Source: an uncultured Akkermansia sp. (GTDB lineage Bacteria > Verrucomicrobiota > Verrucomicrobiia > Verrucomicrobiales > Akkermansiaceae). Taken from it: a stretch of DNA of 64,000 nt. The stretch's first letter is position 1, and each line of letters starts with the position of its first letter. The translations under genes were made by a program, and so were the position numbers. The notes beneath the pieces were generated by a model. It did no database searches and had not been told where the DNA came from. It saw only the letters and a program-made list of their open reading frames with translations. The stretch is taken from assembly GCA_904501975.1 (NCBI GenBank), contig CAJGCZ010000004.1:15542-79541 (forward strand), read 5' to 3'. Shown here one piece after another: positions 8,570-16,092 of the stretch.

Positions 8570-9040
8570 TTACTTGGCATAATACAGTTGAGTCATCTTA
8601 TTGGTGATAGACTCAAATGCGGCCATTTCTTCTTCTGTAATGTTCACGGCAAGGCGGTCTAACTCCGCCTCCATGCGGGCATTGACGTTGTGGCACACCT
8701 CTTCACCCTTATCGGAAAGTCGAATGCAAATAGCGCGTCTGTCTTCCGGGTTGGGGTTTCTCTCAAAAAAGCCCTTATTCACCATGGTTTCCACCAGCAA
8801 GGAGGTGGCAGGTACCGTCATGTTGAGGTGGGCGGCGAGAGTTTTAAGCGAGATACCTTGTGGGCAATCCTTGGTCAGAATGCGAATCTGAGCAATGGCT
8901 GTACCTTGGCGCAGTGTCAGGCCCAGCATTTTTTCAAGGTGTTCGGCAGGTGTCTGTTTGAATGTGTCGCGGCGCACGTCGTCTGTGAAGTTCAGGAACT
9001 TCATAATGGTGTCGTGCGGTTGTGTCGGGAGAGATTCCAT
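8570..9040 (-). CDS. MarR-family transcriptional regulator
   Basis: 156-aa winged-helix repressor of the MarR family. The DNA-binding part runs from GTAIAQIRILTKDCPQGISLKTLAAHL through the wing NPNPEDRRAICIRLSDKG, which carries the family's D-R-R wing signature. Dimerisation helices are at both ends. I chose the ATG at 9040 (MESLPTQ) because a good promoter ends 6 nt before it. A longer frame to 9115 would have to be read through the promoter, and an internal Met at 9004 (MKFLNF) is possible. No target gene is adjacent, as eno and the YbjN-like gene have their own promoters. Autoregulation is likely from the inverted repeat over its -35. Confidence 0.88.
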   Translation of the reverse strand: MESLPTQPHDTIMKFLNFTDDVRRDTFKQTPAEHLEKMLGLTLRQGTAIAQIRILTKDCPQGISLKTLAAHLNMTVPATSLLVETMVNKGFFERNPNPEDRRAICIRLSDKGEEVCHNVNARMEAELDRLAVNITEEEMAAFESITNKMTQLYYAK

Positions 9041-9046
9041 GCGGCA

Positions 9047-9080
9047 AGTATAGTGTTTCTTTACTGTCTTGTCCAGTAAA
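9047..9080 (-). promoter_or_regulatory. MarR gene promoter with overlapping inverted repeat (candidate operator)
   Basis: Minus strand: TGGACA (9075-9070), 17-nt spacer, TATACT (9052-9047), 6 nt to the ATG at 9040. A 7-bp perfect inverted repeat, TTTACTG-N7-CAGTAAA, occupies 9060-9080 and covers the -35. This is a typical layout for MarR autorepression. Confidence 0.65.
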
Positions 9081-9137
9081 ATAATTATGATAACACAATT
9101 ATTACGTAACGCCAAATGTTATTGAGAGGAATATGAG

Positions 9138-9172
9138 GAAGAAAAGAGAGCTATGGCGAGCCGCCATAGCTC
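9138..9172 (-). terminator. Terminator of eno
   Basis: Perfect 11-bp stem (9148-9158 with 9162-9172) and 3-nt loop, followed on the minus strand by a T-rich stretch. It begins 21 nt past the enolase stop. Confidence 0.82.
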
Positions 9173-9193
9173 CCGTGTAAGTTTTGCGCCTTA

Positions 9194-10465
9194 TTAGCAG
9201 CCGTATACAGCCGCGTTGCCGAGCTGCTCTTCGATTCGCAACAGTCGATTGTATTTTGCCAATCGGTCTGCGCGCGAAAGGGAACCGGTCTTGATTTGGC
9301 CTGCGTTCGTTGCCACAGCCAAGTCGGCAATGAAGGAGTCTTCGGTTTCTCCGCTTCGGTGTGAGATGACCGCTGTATAGCCATTGGTGGTAGCTAAGCG
9401 CACGGCTTCAAAGGTCTCACTGAGGCTGCCGATTTGGTTGAGCTTGACAAGGATTGAGTTGGCCACGCCTCGCTCAATACCTTGCTTGAGGAAGTCTGTG
9501 TTGGTGACGAAGAGGTCATCGCCTACGAGCTGGCAGCGATTGCCGATGCTGTCAGTCAGGTGCTTCCAGCCGTCCCAGTCATTTTCTGCGCAGCCATCCT
9601 CAATCGAAATAATCGGGTAACGATTAATCAAATCCGAATAGTAGGCGGTGAGTTCTGTTGCTGTCAGCTTGTCACCTGTGCTCTTCTTGAAGACATACAA
9701 GCCGCTTTCCGGGTCATAGAACTCTGAGGAGGCTACGTCCAGAGCAAGGAATACATCTTTTCCGGGTTCATATCCGGCATCCGTAATGGCAGTCACGATA
9801 GCATCCAGCGCAGCATCGGCACTCTTCAGGTTGGGTGCATAACCGCCTTCGTCTCCCACGGCTGTGCTGAGGCCGGACTTACGCAAGACGTTTGCCAAGG
9901 CGTGGAACACCTCTGCACCGCAGCGCAGTGCTTCTCTGTAGGTAGGAATCCCCTTGGGGATAATCATGAACTCCTGGAAGTCAATCGGAGCATCCGAGTG
10001 TGCACCGGCGTTCAGTACGTTCATCATCGGTACCGGCAGAATGTGGGCATTCGGTCCGCCGAGGTAACGATAAAGCGGCTGCCCTACGGCTTGGGCTGCG
10101 GCTCGTGCCGTTGCCAGGGAGATGGCAAGAACTGCGTTGGCCCCCACGCGAGACTTATTGACTGTGCCATCAATCTCGCGCATGCGGTTGTCTACGGTTA
10201 TTTGCTCGGTTGCATCCAAGCCTACAAGCCCCGCGGCCAACTCGGTGTTGGCAAAGGTAACAGCCTTTTGTACACCTTTACCACGGTAGCGTGCTTTGTC
10301 GCCGTCGCGCAGTTCGCAGGCTTCGTGTTCTCCGGTGGATGCGCCGCTGGGTACGCTGGCTAACCCTACAGCTCCTCCTTCAAGCCATACTTCTGCTTCT
10401 ACGGTCGGGTTCCCTCGGGAGTCCAGCACCTCGCGGGCTACGATTTTGTTGATTGCTGTTTTCAT
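9194..10465 (-). CDS. eno: Enolase (phosphopyruvate hydratase)
   Basis: 423-aa glycolytic enzyme converting 2-phosphoglycerate to phosphoenolpyruvate. It contains the acid loop ASTGEHEACELRD, the catalytic region VGDEGGYAPN, the metal-binding SIEDG, the signature LVKLNQIGSLSET and the substrate-binding SHRSGETEDSFIADLAV. Length is normal. The start ATG is at 10465. The leader of about 45 nt is A/C-rich on the mRNA sense and holds no Shine-Dalgarno sequence. The gene is single, with its own promoter and terminator. Confidence 0.98.
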   Translation of the reverse strand: MKTAINKIVAREVLDSRGNPTVEAEVWLEGGAVGLASVPSGASTGEHEACELRDGDKARYRGKGVQKAVTFANTELAAGLVGLDATEQITVDNRMREIDGTVNKSRVGANAVLAISLATARAAAQAVGQPLYRYLGGPNAHILPVPMMNVLNAGAHSDAPIDFQEFMIIPKGIPTYREALRCGAEVFHALANVLRKSGLSTAVGDEGGYAPNLKSADAALDAIVTAITDAGYEPGKDVFLALDVASSEFYDPESGLYVFKKSTGDKLTATELTAYYSDLINRYPIISIEDGCAENDWDGWKHLTDSIGNRCQLVGDDLFVTNTDFLKQGIERGVANSILVKLNQIGSLSETFEAVRLATTNGYTAVISHRSGETEDSFIADLAVATNAGQIKTGSLSRADRLAKYNRLLRIEEQLGNAAVYGC

Positions 10466-10517
10466 CGTACGTGTTGTTTTGTTGTTGAAATTAGGAAAGA
10501 CTAACTTTGTTGCGGAG

Positions 10518-10545
10518 ATTATATCTCCAAAATTAAAAAATGCAA
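10518..10545 (-). promoter_or_regulatory. eno promoter with a palindrome over the -10
   Basis: Minus strand: TTGCAT (10545-10540), 16-nt spacer, perfect TATAAT (10523-10518). A perfect 6-bp inverted repeat GGAGAT-TAT-ATCTCC (10514-10528) covers the -10 and could be a regulator site. Confidence 0.75.
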
Positions 10546-10574
10546 GAAAAATATTAGCTACGACTAACTTTTTT

Positions 10575-10610
10575 TCTATAAAAAAGGCCGATTATTGAAA
10601 AACCGGCCTT
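10575..10610 (-). terminator. Terminator of def
   Basis: AAGGCCG (10584-10590) pairs with CGGCCTT (10604-10610). On the minus strand it is followed by five T. It starts 10 nt past the def stop. Confidence 0.75.
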
Positions 10611-10619
10611 AAAAAACAA

Positions 10620-11180
10620 TTAATAGCCCTCAGCGAGTCTCTTAAGCTTCTTTTTAAGCGTAATTTTAGCGGCAGAGGAAACGCGGTCTACGAAAAGGTA
10701 GCCATTGAGGTGGTCGCATTCATGTTGCAGGCAACGGGCAAGCAAGCCCCCGCAATCCACCTCGAGAACAGAACCGTCAAGCTGGGGCAGGGTGGCCTTC
10801 ACATGGTCAGGGCGAGCAACATTAGCGCGAATGTTACGTACACTAAGGCAACCCTCAGTGAAAAGGAACTGCTTGCCGTAGGGTTCAATGGTAGGATTAA
10901 TAAATACCAGCGGCATGATATCGCGGATAGGCTTCACCTCGCCATTAACGGTAGCCATTTCAGGTTCTGCATCCTCTTCTTCTTCGTCTTCAGGGATGTC
11001 AATAACAACCAGACGAATATTATGACCAACCTGGGGTGCAGCAAGACCGATACCGTTGGCTTCATACATGGTCTCAAGCATATCGGCAACGAGCTGCTTT
11101 AATGAATCGTCTACTTGCTCCACGGGGGCACATTGAACGCGGAGTACCGGATTACCGTATTGTGTAATGGGAAGAATCAT
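10620..11180 (-). CDS. def: Peptide deformylase
   Basis: 186-aa metalloenzyme that removes the N-formyl group from nascent proteins. All three family motifs are present: GIGLAAPQVG (about residues 43-52), EGCLS with the metal Cys, and QHECDHLNG with the HExxH-type metal and catalytic residues. An acidic insertion EDEEEEDAEPEMATVNGE sits between motifs 1 and 2, making the protein slightly longer than E. coli Def. No fmt neighbour is seen. The start is the ATG at 11180, 14 nt after a strong promoter -10. Confidence 0.97.
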   Translation of the reverse strand: MILPITQYGNPVLRVQCAPVEQVDDSLKQLVADMLETMYEANGIGLAAPQVGHNIRLVVIDIPEDEEEEDAEPEMATVNGEVKPIRDIMPLVFINPTIEPYGKQFLFTEGCLSVRNIRANVARPDHVKATLPQLDGSVLEVDCGGLLARCLQHECDHLNGYLFVDRVSSAAKITLKKKLKRLAEGY

Positions 11181-11194
11181 GATTGTCTACAGCG

Positions 11195-11223
11195 ATTCTA
11201 GGCCTAGCACTTGGCATTGTCAA
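11195..11223 (-). promoter_or_regulatory. def promoter
   Basis: Minus strand: TTGACA (11223-11218), 17-nt spacer, TAGAAT (11200-11195), 14 nt to the ATG. Leader about 7 nt. Confidence 0.75.
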
Positions 11224-11277
11224 GAATAAACAACGGCCTATATGCCCGGTATATTTGTGTGTTGACGCAGAAAAAGC

Positions 11278-11306
11278 GAGACAAAACAAGTGAAATAGCC
11301 TAGAAT
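11278..11306 (+). promoter_or_regulatory. Possible hisG promoter
   Basis: GAGACA (11278-11283), 17-nt spacer, TAGAAT (11301-11306), leaving about 40 nt of leader before hisG. The -35 is weak. Confidence 0.4.
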
Positions 11307-11352
11307 ACGCGCGCCTAAACGGGTGGTAATTCAAATCGACAATTGATATAAA

Positions 11353-12207
11353 ATGAAACTGAGAATAGCAGTACAGTCAAAAGGACGTCTGAATGAAGAC
11401 ACCATGAGTATCCTGAACGAGGCCGGTATTGGCGTACCCGGCACAAAGCGCACCTTATTGGTATCTGCACGCAAGTTCCCGATGGAGGTATTATATCTGC
11501 GCGATGATGATATTCCGGAAACGGTGACCGATGGCGTTGCAGATATTGGCGTTGTGGGGCTTAACGAATATTTGGAGCGCGAAGGCGATGCCGATATTGT
11601 GAAGAATCTCGGTTTTGGTGGTTGCCGTTTGAGCATTGCAATCCCCAAAGAACATGAATATACCGGCCCGCAATGGTTAGAGGGACGCCGTATTGCTACA
11701 TCTTACCCCGTCATTTTACGCCGTTGGCTCAAAGAGCAGGGCGTATCTGCTCATATTCACGTGATTACCGGTTCGGTAGAAATTTCTACCGGCATTGGTT
11801 TGGCGGATGCCATTTTCGATATTGTGAGCAGCGGTGCAACGCTGGTTAGCAATAATCTGAAGGAGGTGGAAGTAGTATTGGAGAGTGAAGCCGTTCTCAT
11901 TGCGCACAAGAATCTGCCGGAGGAGAAACGCGCCATTCTTGAGCAATTGTTGTTCCGCATGGATGCCGTTATGACGGCAGCTGATAAGCGCTACGTACTC
12001 ATGAATGCGCCGAAGGCTTGTGTGGAGAATATCATTGCTGTATTGCCCGGTATCAAGAGCCCTACCATCATGCCTTTGGCTCAGGAGGATTGGTGCAGCA
12101 TCCACACTGTGTTGGATGAGCAGTGCTTCTGGGAAATTATCGGTAAGCTCAAAGAGGCCGGAGCACAAGGTATTTTGGTGCTGCCGATTGAGAAGATGAT
12201 TATGTAA
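11353..12207 (+). CDS. hisG: ATP phosphoribosyltransferase HisG (long form)
   Basis: 284-aa enzyme of the first histidine step, joining ATP and PRPP. The N-terminal catalytic part begins LRIAVQSKGRLNEDTM and includes DIGVVGLNEY and the PRPP-binding segment VSSGATL. The C-terminal part of about 70 residues (from about 210, GIKSPTIMPL) is the ACT-like regulatory domain of the long form, so HisZ should not be required and feedback by histidine is expected. Followed 20 nt later by hisIE on the same strand. The other his genes are not in the window. Confidence 0.96.
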   Translation: MKLRIAVQSKGRLNEDTMSILNEAGIGVPGTKRTLLVSARKFPMEVLYLRDDDIPETVTDGVADIGVVGLNEYLEREGDADIVKNLGFGGCRLSIAIPKEHEYTGPQWLEGRRIATSYPVILRRWLKEQGVSAHIHVITGSVEISTGIGLADAIFDIVSSGATLVSNNLKEVEVVLESEAVLIAHKNLPEEKRAILEQLLFRMDAVMTAADKRYVLMNAPKACVENIIAVLPGIKSPTIMPLAQEDWCSIHTVLDEQCFWEIIGKLKEAGAQGILVLPIEKMIM

Positions 12208-12227
12208 CCACTACACTTTAAGTTTGC

Positions 12228-12842
12228 ATGAATATTAATTTTGAAAAATGCGGAGGCCTTGTTCCGGCAATCATTCAGGATTCTGTCACCGGTAAGGTGC
12301 TGATGCTGGGTTACATGAATGAGGAATCTTTTGCGAAAACGCAAGAGAGTGGTCGCGTCTGTTTCTATAGTCGCACCCGTCAATGCCTGTGGACCAAAGG
12401 CGAAACCAGTGGAAATTATCTTAATGTGGTAAGCATTAAAGCTGATTGCGACCAAGATACGCTGTTGATTCAGGTGAAACCCTGCGGCCCCGTCTGCCAT
12501 ACCGGTACGGATACATGCTGGGGTGAGGAAAATCAACCCAATGTACTGCATTTCCTGACTGAGTTGCAGGATTTTATCAACAAACGCCATGAGGAAATGC
12601 CCGAGGGCTCCTATACCACATCTCTCTTTAAGGATGGCGTGAACCGCATGGCTCAAAAAGTGGGTGAAGAGGCATTGGAGGCTTGTATCGAAGCCTGCAA
12701 TGGCACGAATGAGCGTCTGGTCTATGAGGCTTCTGATATGCTCTACCACCTGATAGTTCTGTTGACCTCCAAGGGGCTTCGTATTGAGCAAGTCATAGAA
12801 GAACTGGCTTCTCGCCACAATCCCGGTTGGAAGAAACACTGA
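12228..12842 (+). CDS. hisIE: Bifunctional phosphoribosyl-AMP cyclohydrolase / phosphoribosyl-ATP pyrophosphatase
   Basis: 204-aa fusion carrying histidine steps 2 and 3. The HisI half (residues 1-115) has LGYMNEESF, LWTKGETSGN, the metal-binding DCDQDTL and the PCGPVCHTG cysteines. The HisE half (about 115-204) has KVGEEALEACIEA and the helical ASDMLYHLIVLL of the MazG-like pyrophosphohydrolase. Length is standard for HisIE. It forms a two-gene operon with hisG and ends at a strong terminator. Confidence 0.96.
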   Translation: MNINFEKCGGLVPAIIQDSVTGKVLMLGYMNEESFAKTQESGRVCFYSRTRQCLWTKGETSGNYLNVVSIKADCDQDTLLIQVKPCGPVCHTGTDTCWGEENQPNVLHFLTELQDFINKRHEEMPEGSYTTSLFKDGVNRMAQKVGEEALEACIEACNGTNERLVYEASDMLYHLIVLLTSKGLRIEQVIEELASRHNPGWKKH

Positions 12843-12860
12843 TTTTTTTTCATGATATGT

Positions 12861-12904
12861 AAAGCCCTCTTCCTTTGATGATGAGAAGGGAGAGGGCTTT
12901 TTAT
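12861..12904 (+). terminator. Terminator of hisG-hisIE
   Basis: AAAGCCCTCT (12861-12870) pairs with AGAGGGCTTT, with a short inner stem, followed by TTTT. Confidence 0.85.
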
Positions 12905-12926
12905 ATCGTCAGCGCTGCAAATAATC

Positions 12927-12955
12927 TTGCAGTCTGCTCTATCATTTGGCATAAT
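12927..12955 (+). promoter_or_regulatory. Promoter of the C39-like peptidase gene, short leader
   Basis: TTGCAG (12927-12932), 17-nt spacer, CATAAT (12950-12955), 11 nt to the ATG at 12967. Confidence 0.55.
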
Positions 12956-12966
12956 ACAAGCGTTAG

Positions 12967-14190
12967 ATGTCTATTTTCATGAAGTTCCATCCTATAGCAA
13001 CCTGCCTTACGTTTTCTTTGGTCTGCCCCCCGCTTATTGCAAATGACCTGACAGATGCCGTGGCATCCGGTGCCTTGTGGCAAAAAGACAGAGATACGAT
13101 TTGTTCAACAGATTTTGTTGGCATTCGTTATGCTCCTATTGATAATTATTCCGTACGCCTCTTGCCGCGTCTGGAAATAACCCAAGCTGAAGGTGAGGTG
13201 ACACGCACGTTGCTCAAGAAAAGCCGTTTAACCATCAACACACTTGAGTTTGGAGAAACGCTCGTGCAATGGGATGAGCAGATGAATACCCACAACATGG
13301 AAGCTTGGATTTATAACCGTGGAGATGATGGTGAAATTACCCAAGCCATGTTTAATAATATCCTCTTTAACGCCATCGTAGAATTGAGCAAGATGACGGG
13401 CGATGAGGAGCATGTCATAGCTTTCCGCGGCATGGGGGATGTGAATCATGTTGCGGTTACCGGGTTGAATGATTGGACATGGGTGTGGGATAACGGCGCC
13501 ATGCTGTTAGAGGCCTCTGCCTCCGAGCTGCCGGACGGCTCTGTTCGCCCCGAGTTTATTCGCCTTAAAATGGGTGCCAATGTGCAAGCTATTGCCACCG
13601 GTGACGGCGATAATATTGCCACAAAAAAGGTGCTCAAGAACAATGTTGTTCGCAATCGTAACACGAATGATGTTTGTATTCCTTCCGTGCAGATGGTGGA
13701 CCAAGGGACAAAAGGCTATTGCCTGCCTGCTACGGTAGCCCGTGTTTTTGCCTATTACGGAATGGATGCTGTGGATCAGCACGCCTTGGCTCAGTTGTTT
13801 AAAACTGATGCGCAGAAAGGTACCTACGAGGCGATGATGTACGAGGGCTTAACGGGTATCAGCAAAAGGTTTAACTTCCGTTTGGTTTCGCATCCTTGTG
13901 TTGGCAGCAACCAGACCAATAACGATTGGTTGCCTATTATTCGCCGTAGTATTGACGATGGACTCCCCTTAATTTGGGGTGTGCAGCTTGGCATTGTGAA
14001 GGAAGCCGGTATCCCGAATGGTTATGGAGAAGATAGCGGGCACATGCGCCTGATTATCGGCTATAACAATCACACGAAGGAAATTCTGTACACAGATTCA
14101 TGGGGGGCCGGTCATGAGCTCAAGAGAATGTCTGTTCGCGATGCCGCAAAGATTTCTTTTTCTCTCTACACGTTGGTGCCCACTAAATAA
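12967..14190 (+). CDS. Secreted C39-like (papain-fold) cysteine peptidase
   Basis: 407-aa exported protein. A signal peptide covers roughly residues 1-26 (ending IANDL), or begins at Met5. Residues 27-220 resemble no domain I know. The C-terminal half has a C39-like peptidase layout: Gln and Cys in VDQGTKGYCLPATVARVFAYYG (Cys252), His359 in SGHMRLIIGYN and Asp377 in YTDSWG, matching the Cys/His/Asp order of bacteriocin-processing-type and peptidase_C39_2 domains. Target unknown; it may act on a cell-envelope or secreted protein. The next gene, a Pro/Glu-rich membrane protein, starts 9 nt after its stop, so they are co-transcribed. Confidence 0.75.
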   Translation: MSIFMKFHPIATCLTFSLVCPPLIANDLTDAVASGALWQKDRDTICSTDFVGIRYAPIDNYSVRLLPRLEITQAEGEVTRTLLKKSRLTINTLEFGETLVQWDEQMNTHNMEAWIYNRGDDGEITQAMFNNILFNAIVELSKMTGDEEHVIAFRGMGDVNHVAVTGLNDWTWVWDNGAMLLEASASELPDGSVRPEFIRLKMGANVQAIATGDGDNIATKKVLKNNVVRNRNTNDVCIPSVQMVDQGTKGYCLPATVARVFAYYGMDAVDQHALAQLFKTDAQKGTYEAMMYEGLTGISKRFNFRLVSHPCVGSNQTNNDWLPIIRRSIDDGLPLIWGVQLGIVKEAGIPNGYGEDSGHMRLIIGYNNHTKEILYTDSWGAGHELKRMSVRDAAKISFSLYTLVPTK

Positions 14191-14199
14191 ACTGAGGTT

Positions 14200-14772
14200 A
14201 TGGCTCGAAAAGGACGCAGAAAAGCTACACGTATACGCAAGGTAAAGCGCCATACGCCATTTGTTTGGTTGCTTTGTATTGCTGCATTGTTCGGTTTGGT
14301 CTTATGTGTGCTGCCTCGCGCAGAGGAAAAGCCGGCTGCCCCAACAACCATTAAAAAGGCGACACCAAAGCCTAAAAAGAAGCAGAATCCTAAACCTGAG
14401 CCGGTTGCAGAACCTTTGCCGGAGCCGGAGCCCGAAGTGGTAGCTCCTGCGGAAGAAACGCCGGCTGAGCCGGAGGTGGAGCCCGAGCCGGAACCTGCAA
14501 CAGTTGTTCCGGAAGAAGAGACTCCGGAGCAAGCTCCTGAGCCGGAAGAAGAACCGGAGCCTGAACCCGAGGAGGAAGAGCCGACTGCGCCGTCAGAGGT
14601 GAAGCAGGTAGATTGTGATATGGGAACCCGCACGTTGGTCTTTACCCCTGATCCTCAGGAAAATCAACGTATTTTAGAGGACTACATTGATCAGGTAAAG
14701 TCGTCCTATCAATCAGGTGAATACCCGCACATTATTGACCAGCGAGCAGAGGCAAACAAAGAGCTCAAGTAG
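14200..14772 (+). CDS. Pro/Glu-rich single-pass membrane protein
   Basis: 190-aa protein with a very basic N-terminus, one transmembrane helix (about residues 22-39) and an outer part dominated by Pro-Glu/Glu-Pro repeats (about 70-130). A short non-repetitive C-terminal domain (about 130-190) begins VDCDMGTRTLVF. The positive-inside rule puts the C-terminus outside the cytoplasm. The proline-rich spacer recalls TonB-type linkers, but there is no TonB C-terminal domain that I can recognise. It is in an operon with the C39-like peptidase, which may process it or be tethered near it; that is inference. No family assigned. Confidence 0.7.
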   Translation: MARKGRRKATRIRKVKRHTPFVWLLCIAALFGLVLCVLPRAEEKPAAPTTIKKATPKPKKKQNPKPEPVAEPLPEPEPEVVAPAEETPAEPEVEPEPEPATVVPEEETPEQAPEPEEEPEPEPEEEEPTAPSEVKQVDCDMGTRTLVFTPDPQENQRILEDYIDQVKSSYQSGEYPHIIDQRAEANKELK

Positions 14773-14824
14773 GCGTGGCTGTCCCGGTGCTTTGTTTTCA
14801 TTGTGTCTTCTTCTCTAATTTCTC

Positions 14825-14853
14825 TTTACACCTCAGAAGGCGCGTGATACATT
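14825..14853 (+). promoter_or_regulatory. Promoter of the transglutaminase-like gene, leaderless
   Basis: TTTACA (14825-14830), 17-nt spacer, TACATT (14848-14853), 6 nt to the ATG at 14860. Confidence 0.6.
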
Positions 14854-14859
14854 GATTTC

Positions 14860-16008
14860 ATGAAGAAGGGACTGCCCGGAACTGCTTTCATGGTGAGCTG
14901 CTCGGTTATTTTGGCGAGCTGCTCATCTGTCGATATGCAGCATGCAAGCCCTCCTGATGAAGCATTGCCGTCCGTTGCTTATCGTGTACCCAAGTCGGCG
15001 GAGGTTTCGGAGAATCAGCGTGTTGTTTCTCCTTCTCATGCGGCTTCCGTGTGCCGCCGTCAGTTGGAATGTTTAGCTCCCTCCTTTTCCATTATCATGG
15101 ATTACGGGGATTCCTGCCGCGGCAGTGTGTCGCAGCACATGTCTGCGTTAGCAGAGGATATGCTGGAGAGCGGATTAGCCGTTGCGGTATCCATGGAAAG
15201 CCGTGGCAAAAAAATTACGTTTACTCCGGTATATTCGGATTGCATGCTCATGTTGCGGGCCTTCCATGAGCCTTCATTCCGCCGCACCCTACCGCCTGCT
15301 TATCAACAGGCTTTAAACAAAGCTGTTGATATTGTAAATCAGGTGTGTGAGCGCTACCGGTCCGATTATGAGCGTGCTGTGGCGTTGCACGATTATCTGG
15401 CTCTCCATTGCCGATATGATGCCGATTTGGGAGCGGCTGCACAGGCGGATGCAACCTCAAAACTCCTGCTTGAGGGGCGAGCTGTTTGCGATGGCTATGC
15501 ACACGCCTATGGTATGCTGTTGAGCATGGCCGGTATTGAGAACCGCTTTGTCATAGGCAAGGGCGATGGTATTGAGCATATTTGGAATCTGGTGAAGCTG
15601 GATAACCAATGGGTGCATGTTGATGTGACGTATGACGACCCCAAACCGGATAAGAATGGTCGAGTGTTACATTCATATTTCGGTATACCGGATTCGTTGA
15701 TTGCCAATAATCATTCGTGGAATCGCTTGGAGGTGCCGACGGCGAATGCCGATAAGCTTTATTATCCTTTCTATCGAGGCTACCATTTTTCCACTGTGCG
15801 CGATTTGCTGACGTGGGCCTCCGGTAATCGGCAAGGGCACGATTGGAATCTGACGGTTGTGGTGGATGAGCTGCGCACCTTGCGCTCCGATGCCGCCATT
15901 TATCGCCGAGTCAATGATGCTGTGCGCTATGTCGGCTCGTTCCAATTGAGTTCCATTGCTATTGATGACGGGCTACCCGGCACCATTTATTGTACATTCT
16001 CGGATTGA
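14860..16008 (+). CDS. Transglutaminase-like domain lipoprotein
   Basis: 382-aa envelope lipoprotein with lipobox LASC (Cys21). The central region has a transglutaminase-like (papain-fold) core: HDYLALHCRYD, then Cys210 in GRAVCDGYAHAYGMLL, His240 in EHIWNLVKL and Asp255 in VHVDVTYDD, a complete Cys-His-Asp triad. The lines around the triad match the bacterial 'Transglut_core' proteins with an N-terminal region of unknown fold (DUF-like) before it. Activity could be peptidase or amidase rather than cross-linking. It is a separate transcript from the C39-like operon upstream. Confidence 0.85.
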   Translation: MKKGLPGTAFMVSCSVILASCSSVDMQHASPPDEALPSVAYRVPKSAEVSENQRVVSPSHAASVCRRQLECLAPSFSIIMDYGDSCRGSVSQHMSALAEDMLESGLAVAVSMESRGKKITFTPVYSDCMLMLRAFHEPSFRRTLPPAYQQALNKAVDIVNQVCERYRSDYERAVALHDYLALHCRYDADLGAAAQADATSKLLLEGRAVCDGYAHAYGMLLSMAGIENRFVIGKGDGIEHIWNLVKLDNQWVHVDVTYDDPKPDKNGRVLHSYFGIPDSLIANNHSWNRLEVPTANADKLYYPFYRGYHFSTVRDLLTWASGNRQGHDWNLTVVVDELRTLRSDAAIYRRVNDAVRYVGSFQLSSIAIDDGLPGTIYCTFSD

Positions 16009-16025
16009 TATCGCCGCAAAATCGC

Positions 16026-16045
16026 ATTAACCCGGTTCGGTTAAT
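16026..16045. other. Inverted repeat upstream of lepA promoter
   Basis: ATTAACC (16026-16032) and GGTTAAT (16039-16045) are a perfect 7-bp inverted repeat separated by 6 nt. There is no T run after it, so it may be an operator or a weak terminator of the gene before. Confidence 0.4.
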
Positions 16046-16054
16046 GGAATTGGC

Positions 16055-16083
16055 TTGACAAATTGTTAAAAGGTGCGTATAGT
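16055..16083 (+). promoter_or_regulatory. lepA promoter, leaderless
   Basis: Perfect TTGACA (16055-16060), 17-nt spacer, TATAGT (16078-16083), 9 nt to the ATG at 16093. Confidence 0.78.
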
Positions 16084-16092
16084 TTCGCGCGC

